Notes: generated by a model from the sequence alone, not told the origin. A stretch of 64,000 nucleotides of DNA from Pisaster brevispinus (GCA_023634235.1 JAMKCF010000008.1:5974676-6038675), one strand, 5' to 3'. Counted from the stretch's first letter, positions 12,999-24,748 are shown. A program made the numbers and translations.

Positions 12999-14067
12999 CA
13001 GTCATTTGACCAGTTCGGGATCACTTTTTGAATTCACATTGTTTTTGGTTGCAATCTCTTTGACATTTTAAACAAAAAAGTTTATCAGTTTACCTAAACA
13101 TGTTATAAAACTCACCAAGTATCCACTGACAAAAAAAAGATTAGTACTTTTGAAGAGGCTTTGAGAAAAGTATTGTCACCTGTTTGACCAGTTCAGGATC
13201 AGTTGATTCTATTCTGAATCAGTAGCTTGCCCTCTATTGCAAACCAATACTCCCATTCATAAAACTGTCTCTCAAGGACACAAACTTCACAAGTGTGTTG
13301 GCATGGACATGGACTTCCTTTCTCCAGAGAATTTCATGCAAGTGTATTCAACAGCAGCGCAAAAATCCAGCAACAAAAACACAAAACAACAGCAAAGGCA
13401 AATGAAAAGGTGAAGCACGCCTAAAAAAGCAACATTGACCCAAATATCTATTCTTACAGTCGCAATTTCCTCCTCCAAGTTTCATTTTCTCACAAAAAAA
13501 CAATATTCTTACAAGAATTTGTTGAAGAAATGTATCTTAAAAGCAACAAATAAACTTTCGACTGCAGCAGTAAGATTTTACCTCACTGAGTGCGGCACCA
13601 TTTGACGCAATGAGAGATGCTGAGTAGTGAGTGATCCCGAACTGGTCAAGGGTACGATGCCCCCCAAAAGACGATTTCGGTAATTTCGTCTCCTCAAAAA
13701 AACAAGACGACTGCTCAGTATTTACCTGAAATATTGTTAACACATTCTAAGCATTTAACATAAATTTTATTCGCCCTGGCGTTCAAATTTTAAAGGTGAG
13801 AAGTTTTAACAGCGTTTTTCAACCAAAATTTTTTTTTTAAATAATGATCAAAATCGCAGACAAACTTCAAGAAAATGGCCATAATTTATTTGTTGATGAA
13901 GTTTGGAACCTTATTTTGGGTTTGTTGGTTTATTGCATGTTATTCTTCACATGTATCAACAGAAATTGGTAATGTGAGAAGTAACTTAATTACATGAATT
14001 ATGGGGTTGTTGCAAAGTTGAAGTGATCCCGAACTGGTCAATGATCCCGAACTGGTCAAAATGACTG
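12999..14067. mobile_element. 1069-bp TA-flanked element with GACCAGTTCGGGATCA repeats
   Basis: Left end CAGTCATTTGACCAGTTC and right end GAACTGGTCAAAATGACTG form imperfect terminal inverted repeats, flanked by TA at 12997-12998 and 14068-14069, as in Tc1/mariner/pogo-type elements. The core GACCAGTTCGGGATCA recurs about five times: near 13010 (+), 13192 (+, one change), 13635 (-), and twice in tandem near 14030-14058 (-). Open frames at 13287-13743 (minus) lie inside it and show no recognisable transposase, so it appears non-autonomous or decayed. Confidence 0.7.
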
Positions 14068-14446
14068 TACTACTAAACTAGTAAAAAAGTACGACTCGAG
14101 AGAGACTGTGAACAATGAAAAGTGAAAGAGCATGCTATGTTCAAACACAAAATGGGACCCCACAAAATAAATGCCAAAAAATTAAATAACGATTTACTCA
14201 CAATAAATACAGCTGGTTTGATGCTACCACAATACGTGTGTAGGATACAAGTCCATCTGTCAACCATCCTCGGCCATCACGAGAGACTGCAGCAAAAAAG
14301 TCTAAACTCTCAATCCCCCAGGAGGGGAAGACTTGATTTCAAGTCTGAGATCGCAGTTATTCCTCTGCATCATCCACGAAAAACGCCCCCCACAGATTAA
14401 CTATCACGCGCCCCCAACTCGCAATCTCGTGATCGTAGGCTAATGA

Positions 14447-14654
14447 TTCGCTCGTCCCCAGCGCCTTGCCTTCAAACCAAAGGCGCTGGGATGGGCAAAC
14501 GTATCAAGCACGCTCATTGGTTAATGCTCAGTCCCATCATGCATCACACTCACACTGCAAGCACTGCACGCATGACGTACTTCCTGAACAAGAATCTGTG
14601 CAAGCTGATTAGCCCATCCCAGCGGTCCTGGATAGGCCGCTGGGGCCGAGCGAA
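14447..14654. mobile_element. 208-bp MITE, copy 1, with 9-bp target duplication
   Basis: Ends TTCGCTCGTCCCCAGCG and CGCTGGGGCCGAGCGAA are inverted repeats with one mismatch. The flanks carry an exact 9-bp direct repeat GGCTAATGA (14438-14446 and 14655-14663). The body has a second internal hairpin (CCCAGCGCC/GGCGCTGGG) at the left. A near-identical copy is at 34028-34235. A 9-bp duplication points to a Mutator-like mobiliser, which is inference. Confidence 0.9.
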
Positions 14655-14663
14655 GGCTAATGA

Positions 14664-16623
14664 CGGAGGTTAATATACAAGAGGGCGCTATTTCAGGGAA
14701 TAATGTATTGGCTATCGGGTAGAGTAAAAGCCACGATCGCAGACTTGGAACCAAGTCTACAGGAGGGGCAGAGTGTGTGCCGTCCAAATATAGCGCCCTC
14801 TCCCGTCAGATACATTGTTCAGCCGCTTTATTGTGTGTACCGTATTTTCAGTCATAAATCTACTACACTTTCTCCTCAAGTAGATTGCTTTCTGTGGAGG
14901 GTACTCCGTAGCCCACTTCAGATGATTAACGTTTTTTGTTTTATTCTCCAGAAAAAAAAGATATGCAAAGGTCATTTGCCATTGGTTTGGGTTCCTGACT
15001 GATCTTTGCTATCGGGTAACCTTGCAGACAATTAAACACAAAAACTGTCCGAGTCAACAAAATAATATAATTATGGTGTTTCACTTCTCTAAGCTCATCA
15101 AGTCAACAATAAAAGGCCAAACTAATTTGAGCTTCTTCTATTGTGTCCCATGGTCGATCGGTCTTCACCCCAAACTCAAGTTGTGCAGGTGGCCGAGTCT
15201 TGGTGTCCTTGAGCAAGACACTATCTACAAATATTGCTTGTCATCGCCAGGAGTATTAGGTTCCTATACATGCGAGGACCACTAAGCTTTATTATTAATT
15301 AGCGTAATTATCTTTGAATGCAACCTCTTCTAGTTTGGTCCATATGGAAATTTTCTACAGATCGGTAAAAACAAACCTGAAAAATAGTTGCTTCTTTCTA
15401 ATGATTTTCTTTTAAAATATTGATCAAATTGTTTTCAAAGAATTACAAGTCAAACTTAAAAAAGAAGAAGAAATCCTTCAGGTATGGTTTTTTTTTTCCA
15501 TCAAAAAATATAATTTATGTTAAATCTGGTTATTACATTATAAATCAATTGAAGAGGCACTGTGAATTTTAGACAACGTGATGAAATTTAAATGTAATTA
15601 ATCCTTTATTTTATTAAAAGAAACATAAACTTTAAAAGCTGCTCTCTAAAAATTTGATTTGTTAAATCTTTTTTTAAAGAAACCGGTTTTTACAAGTTTT
15701 TGCATGTTGCTTGCACATTGGCAGAGTGCATAAAAGTTAAAATACAGAAATCATACAGCCATCATGTGGAATTTCAAATTGTTTTCAAAATGGAGTTTAG
15801 AAATAGAGGAAATATTTCCAAGGACAATTGATTTCAAATTAAGTTTATCAAATTTTTAAATATAAGATTTACAATGTAGTTTTAGGATTAAATTTCATTA
15901 TTATTCCTTATTGCTTCGTTATCACTACTGTAACTGTGCCAAATTAATACAAGGTTGTCACCTTAAATTAATTTGGCACATCATATAGAGAGGGGGGGGG
16001 CTGATCCAATGTAAAGCATAATCAGTTTACTTGCATCGTCCTCAGCCGAAAATAAAGCAAAATATGTGGTTGCATTTTGAATGGTTAGGTGATTGACTTG
16101 GCCCATTTTAATTTCCGAGTGTCATTGGCTATGGCTGATGAGAACACAGTGGCTTAAAGCCACAGTCAATGTTCGAAGCCAATGTTTGAAGCACACATTA
16201 TACATGTAAGTTCGGTTCAAACTTCCCTAACAAGTGAATTTACGCAACGCCAACAATCAAAACGCGCTGTTTTCACAAAAGCCCATATGCACAAGCGCCA
16301 TCTTAAAACCATAACGCAATGCATCTTGGGAAACTCATTAGAGCTGAAAATGAAATCAAGCTGCCTAGATGGACGCCATGCAGTTCCTTACATGTTAACT
16401 ACGTCAGGATTTGCAGTTGTGTACAGCAATGCTTCAAAATCAGTGGCCACGATGGTTGCTAGTGTTGCTAGGACTTGGATTTCACCCAGAATCCTTTGCG
16501 CGCCGATCATGCGCATTGGGACATGCATATGGGCTACTGTGGGGCATTTTGCGTGAAGTATTAACTTTACTTTAAGCAAGGAGATTGTAGGTAGCACCCA
16601 AGTCTATTTTTTTCAGACAACTT
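14664..16623. other. Intergenic DNA between transposons and THAP locus A
   Basis: No supported gene. AT-rich, with a SINE-like fragment (GTCCTTGAGCAAGACACT) near 15207. A 14-bp-arm inverted repeat has TGTGCCAAATTAAT at 15935-15948 and its complement at 15967-15980. A run of G lies near 15994. Confidence 0.5.
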
Positions 16624-19600
16624 CTACTGTGTCAGCATACTATTCATGCGGAAGGCACTTTGGAAATTAGTCAGATAAGCACAAGCCTTAAACACACGTT
16701 CAAAAATGTCTAATTCAATCGGGTTTACTTGCTGCCGCAGGTAAGAAAACCGTTTTATTCTATCTAATGTTCTGTCAATGTCAACTAAGGACATTTTAGG
16801 CACAATGTTAGCTTTTACCAAGGGTGGTTTTGTAAATTGATTGTGAACACTGGTGAAGTCCAAGTACTTGTTCGGTGCAACCGTCACAACTGCTTCACCA
16901 TCTAGCATGGTTATCACACCCGTCACTGCTCCCTTGTCATTTAAACTGAGGACAGCCAACTTACGGAGCTTACATCGAGAGAAGTTTTGATTCTTAACGT
17001 GAAGTACACTAGGAGAGGTAGAAAAGAGAGCTGTAAAATCAACTGCTACACACATATCAGAGCCTTGTACATGTACATCGGTTGCTCCTACTGTTCTGTA
17101 CAAGTCTTCTAGCTTGCTGCTCACAAAGACGGCCCATGATGCAAAGATGAATCTGTACGTTTCCTCACTGACACCGAATCGAACAGCCAGATCACTCACT
17201 GAATTTCCCGTCCTCGAGCCGACAAGAAACAAGAACAACTCCTCCTCTGATGTCAAAGATTGCTCAGAATTCATCTCTGCATCTCCAACATCTTCATTAA
17301 TTTGGGAAGGGTCGGGTTTGATCTCCTTCGCGTCGGATTTCATATAGTCATGTAGAAGTTTAAAGATCCGATAATTTGGAAGGCCAGTGTATATTTCAAA
17401 CGCAATGTCACTGTCTTTAATATTTGAGAGGCTAAGCAGCTTGAGGGCACAGCAAGCTTCTTTGTACCGTGATGATTCCTCTCTCAGTTGGTTATAGTGT
17501 TTCCAAAATCCATTCTCCTGAAAGCTGCTTTTCTTTGGTTGCTCATCTTGAATTTGATCTAGACTCTGCAGAACAAGAAAAACAAATAAATTTCAGTTTT
17601 AGAAAAACCCCCAAACACAGCATGCAACTCAAACGTTTCTTTGCTAAATTTCTTTGTTTTGAAACTTTGTTAGGGTTGTCAAAAAATCACGCCATCACTG
17701 CATAATTTATTTTTTCTTCATAAAACTTGATGCTTCATTCTCAAGAGGAGGTTGGACAGATCGCATGGAACTTCGTCTATTAGCATCAATCATGAAAAAA
17801 AAAAAACCCACAAAATTTAAGTCTTTATTGAAGCAAAACAAGAACTTTACTAAGTACCTTTTTCCGCTTGGATTTTCCCTCTTCCTGTGGTGAACTTTTA
17901 GAAACAGGCTCAGTTTCCAGACTTGACGTAGCGTTGAAGAATATTGTTGGAACAACTCTGTTTTGGGGGTTTGGCCGTTTTTCAAAATGACAATTACAGA
18001 GTCTTAGATGTTTGCCTGTGATCAATTGTGTCCCTGTTTTCTTGTTTTTGGCAACATCGCATTTAGCTGCTCTCAGCCATTTCTTTGCCAGCTTCTTGTC
18101 TTTTGGGAAGGAGTAGAAAGTACAACCAAACTTTACCCTTGGATGTGAACATCCATATGCTGCACATATCTGTTTTGACTTGGAATGTGTCTCCAATTCA
18201 ACAGATTCTTTTAACTTTGTCAATTTCTTGGACTTGGCTTTCTTTGGTTTCCTATGCTTCTTGAGGGATTTTCTCAACTTGGCAGCTTCCTCTGAGTCGA
18301 CAGGGGTCCTTGACTTGGTTGGTGTTCTTAACTTTGTACACGCAGGTGTCTCCAACTTTGCAGTTTTTTTCACCTTGGCTGGTTTCTTTAATTTGGTGGA
18401 TTTCTTGAACTTGGATACTTTCTCTAACTCAGCAGGTATTACAGGCTTGGGTGGTGCTTTTCGCTTAGCAAGTGCTAACAACCCGTCTGGTTTCTTAAAC
18501 TTGATAATGATAGGCTTTAACTTTTTGTCAGATTTCTCTTGGCCATTGGATGTCTTTGACTTAGCAGTTTTTCCCAGCTCAGCTGATATTTTGATCTTGA
18601 GGGTTTTCCTCAACTTGGCAGCTTTACGTGACTGAACATGTGTTGTTGACTTTGTATGTTTCTTTAACCTGGCTTGCTCTGGCTCTGTCTGGATAAAATA
18701 CAACAAAAGATTCACTCAGTAACGGAGATAAAATAACTATTCGGTAATTATCAGGAATACTTTATCCCCTCTTCTACTAAAGAAGTAAAGTCTTCCAAGT
18801 GGCGTAGCTTGGCGTAACCAGCAAAAGGGAAGAGGACTGAAGCATGTAATAAAAACAATTTTACCTACATTGAAAATGCTAAGAATACATGTTAAAAAAG
18901 CTTTAATTTATATCAATTGTTAAAGATGGACTACAACGGAATAATGATAAAGGCTGTGTTGCTGTTTTCGTTCGAGAAATGTAATGATTACTAATATATT
19001 ATTATTATTCAATAAAACGTTTTCTTTCATGCAAACAAAAACACAAAATTGATCGACGCTCTATGACCCAGAAAAACTCAGTTTCAGCAAAAGCCCTTAA
19101 CTCATGAATAATTCATACTTTGTGTGTGACGTAGTACCCATGACGCTTTGTACCTCGGGTCGATCATGTACGTGCATTTTTACCGTACAATGCAATGCGG
19201 AATAACAGCAGACAAGCTAGGCTATATTTTGGTACAACTATATTCGACCGAAAAACAGCGAAAAATGTCCGATAGCAGCGAGTATTGGGAAGACCACAGT
19301 ATAGATCATAAGATGAGGAAGAGGCACTTCGGGGAGGCACTTCTGTCCTGAGGACTGTGATGGAGCATGAACATATTTTGGAGCTGTGCCTTAAAAAAAA
19401 AGAGTGAAAAATTCTTAGGCATACACGCAGGATTCTCTGACAGCTTTGGCAAAAACAATTGTCCAGCATGGACTAAGTTAAATACTTTTAAGCAAGACAA
19501 AGAAACTGGAACTGTATGGAACAGTGAGCAAATTTCAAAATGGATTAAATAGGATTTACACATGATTGAGCATGAATAATCAACATGCCAGAAAGTGTTG

Positions 19601-20785
19601 GGCGCAATCTTTGAAGATGGCCGTTTTTGAAACTCGCGTGGTGTGCCATTTTTTTACGGCGCAATCTTTGTTTCCTTGCGTGATTTTGGAATTTGCGCAG
19701 GATAGCTCTGGCGCAAACTTTGAACACCGCGCGATCTTTGTCGTTCAACCGTAATCTTCACCAATTGTCGTGAAATATAAGCTGTATTAAGAAATTTTAC
19801 CTCAATAGTTTAAAAAGGTAAGTTCGTAGTAGCAAGATGCTGGATTTTTTCGTATGGCTGAAGCGATTCTTTTTTTCAAAAACTTGGAGAATGTTGTAAA
19901 AACAGGAATGCTCACGAACTGTAAGTTCCTAATTTCTCTTGACAAAGGATGCTGGGATACAGTTCAAGATGGCGATGGTTGTTTACCTGTTAGTGTGTTT
20001 ATGCAAACCGTGTAGTTCGTGTCAATTTCGTGTCCCACCCGCGCAATTTTTATTTATGTGGACAAACTTCAGTTCAGAAATTGCGCGCACGCAAATTTTA
20101 AAATTAGCTTGCGCGAATTTAAAAAAGGCCATCTTCAAAGATTGCGCCCAACAACTGTTACCACATGAAAAGAGTAGAGATTGTTAATGTTTACTATTTT
20201 TCTTATTGGGCCTAAATAAATCATGGAGATAGAAATCTCAAAAGCAGCTTAAGTGATCATTTCGGATGTTTTTTACTAACAAGAACTTACCTGGCTTCTC
20301 TCTCTCTTCTGGAGTGCTGTCCCAGTGAAGCCCCCAACCATGCCAACATTACGTTTCAAGAGCCCTTTTTGCGACTCAGCACCTGACTCTGCGGCCACGG
20401 CAGACCCGGCGGAGGCCCATGACTCGGCCGACGTAGTAGCACTAGCACTAGCATTAGCAGTAGGCCTGGTGGTAGTAAATACACGAATTCTCTCGATGTT
20501 TGGCGCTTTCAATGTGGGGATCGATCCAGGCTTCAAACGAAACTTTGTTGTCAAACCAAGTGATTTTTTCAAAGCACTTGAAGGTTCAATACAGTCCTCT
20601 GAAAAATGTGCTGAACAAATCAAAGGCCTACTTCTTGCCGAGAAGGTGAAATCCTTTCGTGTATTATTCACGAACTTCACCCATTCCTTTGATATCGCAG
20701 GATCCCGCGGAAATTGAACAAAATGAATCTCTGGATTCTTAGAACTATTCCTAGTGCATCCACCAACAACACATGAAGTCGGCAT
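16624..20785 (-). CDS. Locus A: double-THAP protein with domesticated IS5/ISL2-type transposase remnant
   Basis: Exons on the minus strand: 20785-20291, 18688-17858, 17565-16624. All junctions are phase 0 with AG/GT sites (CAG|GTAAGT, AAG|GTACTT). The joined product is about 755 residues. THAP domain 1 (about residues 1-95) has MPTSCVVGGC, FPRD, W, CSAH and SIPTL, the C2CH zinc finger. The second exon starts with about 170 lysine-rich residues of loosely repeated AKLRK/KLKK segments. THAP domain 2 follows, with CAAYGC, FPKD, KKWLRAAKC, CNCH and VVPTIF. The last exon has a GFWKHYNQLREE segment, EIYTGLPNY, a helix-turn-helix (LTSEEELFLFLVGSR...DLAVRFGVSEETYRFIF, about 546-595) and a shortened DDE fold (VAVDFTALF, D at about 618; DRTLDRIKRF; ACAYLTNFQ). 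The middle of the catalytic domain is absent and the last acidic residue is altered, so DNA binding without transposition is the likely role. The long exon 1-2 intron holds a MITE; an extra small exon could be missed. Confidence 0.75.
19597..20152. mobile_element. 556-bp inverted-repeat element in the locus A intron
   Basis: Left end GTTGGGCGCAATCTTTGAAG, continuing ATGGCC, is exactly mirrored at the right end (GGCCAT then CTTCAAAGATTGCGCCCAAC). The interior repeats GCGCAA-CTTTG motifs in both orientations. No convincing target duplication and no transposase. It lies in the intron between the first THAP exon and the lysine-rich/THAP exon of locus A. Confidence 0.75.
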
Positions 20786-22577
20786 TATTGTAGCTGATAC
20801 ACTAGAAAAAAAGCTTCGTAAAAACTTCATTAACCACGGAATAACATGGCGTCTTTTGTTTACTCTAGGATAGGTTGCTCATGTGTAGTGCGTCATTACT
20901 TTTCGCTGGTCTACAAGTCCGCTGGTACTATATCGTCTATTTCATTGTGGTTTTCAATGGATCTTTGCCGGGAACCAGTACAGGGCGGGAAATTTCAAAA
21001 TCGAAGAATCGAGGTCTAATTTTTTCGGTCAAATTGCAACAAAATTATTTAAAGAAAAACACGACCACAACAATAAATTGTTACCTGAACACCTGAACAA
21101 GGTTCTATGGTAAATTTAATGTGTGAGTTTTCGTTGTAGTCCATCTTTAAAAGCGCCGAACATCGTAACACGCCAAGCGAGAAAGAGAGCAGGTGAGAGG
21201 AGGCCTTCTTCGGTGGGTGGGGGGAGGGGGGGGGGAGACACCAATGTCCACAACAACACATCAGCCACAGAACATGCAGAAACAAGAGCCTCAGAGTCAA
21301 ACAAGGCATCGAAGCGTAGACTTACTGGTAGTGCTAAACGTACAGGGGCAGACGGTAGGGAGAAGAGACGGTAAGGGAATAATTTACTTTAATGCCTTTT
21401 GTGTAAAGACCTACTTTAGAGTGTAATGATCTTACTTTACTTAACTGATAAGAGTTTGTCAAGATAAAAGTTGTTTCCGAGTATAACTACAAATAATTAA
21501 TAACAACACAGAAAGAAGAACTTACATTTCTTGTAAATATTAATGGCCAGTAAAGTTTGACATAATTCTGTTTTGTAATACTTGGCCATGTAAAAAAAAA
21601 AGGTAGCTTAGCAAATTGAAAATACCCCCAGTGAATCTTTTTTATATTACGTGATCGTGCCAGCCTGTTTTCGCGAGTGCTACATGGACAGGGGACAAAT
21701 GAGAAGAACAAAAGATCTCCATGGACCTGCTGAACATTTTTAAAGGAAGGGTGCTAAATAACTGATTTGTTTTTCATGACCATTTTGGAATGTCACCTCC
21801 ATGATTGTGCTCAAAGGTCCTACACAAATTCTCACAAGTACCGCAGATTGAAAAACCTATCGGGAATTCAATTACATTACTTAAAAATGTCAAACTGAAG
21901 TACTTCAAGTAAATGTGACTCCTTAAAATCTAAATGCTATTTTTACCCATCCCAATGTGTAATTTCAGACACCGAATCTAAACTCTGTAATTCAGTCACA
22001 TGCTTTCTCAATGGCATACTTCAGTTTCATGATGCAGGCCCACAATGACACGAAGGCCATGCATGACCTATGTCTTGCCCTGGTCTTGGTGTCCCTTCAA
22101 AATGATTGTTAGGTTTTCCACTAAATTGTCCTTTTGCAAAAATGTAAATGGCCTTGTCCTCTCAAAGATGCCATACTAGGCCTGATGTAATTATCAAAGA
22201 GCAACATGAACGATGTATTTTAACAATAGAGCATTTCAACCGACAAGAAAAATGTTGCAGTATTGGATGTTTGGAATTATGAATAATTCGGAAATAAAAA
22301 TGATGCGTCAAAATATTATGTCCACGATTTTTCAAAGAACTTTCCGCGTATTGACCGCTGGTGGTGCTGTGTGAAAAGGCTTCGTACGACGTCAGGCCGT
22401 GGTGGATTTGCACGGGATCCATGCACGTCACACACACCGAGTCCGACTGACTGCGTTCGTCGAGCTGCATCATATCAGCATACTCTCCTTACTGTGCGCT
22501 GTGCTCCGTGTGTGATTTTCGCATTAGTAATCAGGAAATTGCCGAAAATAGTTTTATTTATTGCACCTTGAAGAAAA
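20786..22577. other. Divergent spacer between two THAP exons
   Basis: This 1.8-kb gap separates the minus-strand THAP start of locus A (20785) from the plus-strand THAP start at 22578, so any promoters here are divergent or shared. It contains the truncated THAP tail listed separately and otherwise AT-rich sequence. No core promoter motif was identified. Confidence 0.45.
21140..21372 (+). pseudogene. Truncated THAP-exon tail
   Basis: The plus-strand frame reads SPSLKAPNIVTRQ and ends EKRR at a GTAAGG donor. SLKAPNI matches the post-THAP segments PTLKAPNI of locus A and PTRKAPNL of the exon at 22578, and EKRR|GTAAG matches the end of the latter. The C2CH zinc finger is missing; an acceptor-like TTCGTTGTAG precedes the conserved part. 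The exon phases differ from the phase-0 pattern of the family (the donor has one G fewer). It is probably a broken duplicate, though a split real exon is possible. Confidence 0.55.
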
Positions 22578-22952
22578 ATGGTGAAAACTTGTGTTGTTGG
22601 TGGGTGCACTAGAAATTCAAATAAAAATCCTGACTTAAGTTTCTGTGAATTCCCCAAAAATGAGCACATTCAGAAGCATTGGTTGAGATTTGTTGAGACA
22701 ACGAGGTCGGACTTCAAGTTATCGAAGTGGAGTTTGATATGCAAAGCTCACTTTACTGAGGATTGTCAGGATGTCCAATACAAACTGAAGTCAGAATTTG
22801 GAATTAAATCACACTTCACCCTGAGGAAGAACGCTGTGCCGACCAGAAAGGCACCAAACCTTCCTGCTGATGGAAAGATCAAGAAGAGCCGGTCACGAAA
22901 AAAGATCAGATTTTCGAGCGAGTCGGACGACGAGATAGGGGAAAAGAGACGG
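22578..22952 (+). CDS. THAP zinc-finger first exon
   Basis: Starts ATG with MVKTCVVGGCTRNSNKNP, then FCEFPKN, HWLRF, a C-x2-H block (LICKAHF), and NAVPTRKAPN: a complete C2CH THAP domain of about 90 residues followed by a basic stretch (SRSRKKIRF). It closes with GEKRR at a GTAAGA donor after 125 codons, phase 0. Closest in the window to the first THAP of locus A, from which it points away. A downstream partner is needed. The only plus-strand transposase-derived exon with a phase-0 acceptor is at 36131, 13.2 kb away with locus B in between on the opposite strand; that link is unproven. It could instead use an unseen nearer exon. Confidence 0.75.
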
Positions 22953-23784
22953 GTAAGACAAACGTCAGTAACTGTGTACAAAAAATACAAAGGTCCCACA
23001 CGATTAAAAACAAAAACAAAACCCGACCGTGGGTCTCATAACACCGTACCGTAGTATATCAAAAAGTTCACCTTTTGCGGTGCCTGTTTACGTCATGCAG
23101 TAGACGACTTTCTTCATACGGTGTCTCGTTAACAATTAATTATAACAATTTTGAACCGACAGGACAAATTTCCGCTGACCATGTCGGTCGTGCCATTTTA
23201 TATCATTAACATTTTTACATTAAATAATGTTCTTTCCATCAAAATATCAGTGTCCAAATTATGTTGTACTTAAACAAACAAAAAAGACTGACATGGAAAG
23301 TACGTATTTTCACCTCAAAAACGTAAAGAAATATCTGGCGTTCAAATAAGGTCAGGAAACAAAATAACTTGTGTAAAGGGCGCCCTCAATATGTTAGTTT
23401 AACACAAAGTAAAAAACTCGCGTAAATTAAAGACTTGCTTGCACATGTGCAAAACGTATTGCAGGCAATTGCGCGCAATTTCCAAACTTGCGCAGAAAAT
23501 GTTTTAATTTGCGCAAGTTACTTCTTTGCACTCGATATTTACTTTTTAGAGGTCAACATTTAGCGTTTCAGCTACATATGTACCAATTGACCAATTCCTC
23601 AAGAAAGAAAGAGGCATATTTAAAAAAGGGGAAGTAAAGTTCAACATCCATAACAAAATATTTAAAAATCCCATAAAAATGTGGTTGCTCGATGCTAAAA
23701 TTGTCTTGAAAGTACCCAACGCATAAATGACCCCAGCCAGCAATCAGCACTCAGCCTTCCACTGGGAGGGGGATGCTGTGACCT

Positions 23785-24606
23785 GGGGCTGGTCATCTCG
23801 CCCCCTAGCAACCTCGCCCCCAACAAAGTCGCCCCCTAGCAACCTCGCCCCCAACAAAGTCGCCCCCTAGCAACCTCGCCCCCAACAAAGTTGCCCCCTG
23901 CAAAGTCGCCCCCAACAAAGTTGCCCCCTGCAAAGTCGCCCCCTATAAAACCGGCTCGCCCCGGGTTGTTACAAAGTCGCCCCCAAACAATGTCGCCCCT
24001 AGCAAAGTTGCCCCCAGACAATGTCGCCCTCTAGCAAAGTTGCCCCCAGATGTTATTTAGTTCGGGAAATTAGGCTTCTTATGGTGGTAATCGTATTGAA
24101 AGGAATATTGAGTAAAGCCTAATTATAGCCTGTATGTTTGTTTAGTTTGTGCTTGGGTAAAAAAACGTCATCAAATAATAAACTCCATGCCCCAAATTTG
24201 TCAATGATTTTATAAACGTCGCTCAATTTATCGTAAATTATAACACCCAACAAATACTTAATAAACGTTATAGAGTCACCTTTTGTATAAAAATACTAAA
24301 TGTGGCCGACAATGACCAGGAAAACCTGTAGTAAATTTAACATTAAATTTATAGAGTAGATTTTCAATCTTTTTTCACAGCTGCTACAAGTGGATCTTTC
24401 TGGGTCTGGCCAATTCAAAACAGTTACCATAAGAAGCCTTAATTATTTTCCGAACTAAATAACATCTGGGGGCGACTTTGCTAGGGGGCGACATTGTCAG
24501 GGGGCGACATTGTCAGGGGGCGACTTTGTAACAACCCGGGGCGAGCCGGGTAGGGGGCGACTTTGTTGGGGGCGAGCTTGCTAGGGGGCGAGATGACCAG
24601 CATCCC
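23785..24606. mobile_element. 822-bp foldback element with 8-bp target duplication and GTCGCCCCC ladder
   Basis: Flanked by TGTGACCT on both sides (23777-23784 and 24607-24614). Long arms, about 180-300 bases, are inverted repeats: both contain CTGGTCATCTCGCCCCC, a run of GTCGCCCCC units separated by TAGCAA, AACAAA or GACAAT, the block CGGCTCGCCCCGGGTTGTTA, and CAGATGTTATTTAGTTCGG. The left arm has more ladder units than the right. The centre has no gene. An 8-bp duplication suggests hAT mobilisation. The glycine-rich minus frame at 23836-24021 is a by-product of the ladder. Confidence 0.85.
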
Positions 24607-24748
24607 TGTGACCTACACCATGGAGGAAGGAATGCCTCCTCCACCCGTCCACCCAAGCAGATTTTGTTAGTCATTTGTCATCACAACGTAAAGAGTAACT
24701 GGTTACAAATAAAGAGGTAACAAACCTTTGCCGATGTGCACTGGTGCA

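Noticed and set aside
13537..13743. Host exon (FGGHRTLDQFGITHYSAS) with splice-like borders
   Set aside because: It lies inside the TA-flanked element and includes its repeated GACCAGTTCGGGATCA motif; no protein family recognised.
18180..18635. 151-residue plus-strand gene
   Set aside because: It is the antisense shadow of the lysine-rich exon of locus A.
23836..24021. Glycine-rich protein (GGNFVGGDFAGG...) on the minus strand
   Set aside because: It is the translation of the GTCGCCCCC ladder in a foldback transposon arm.
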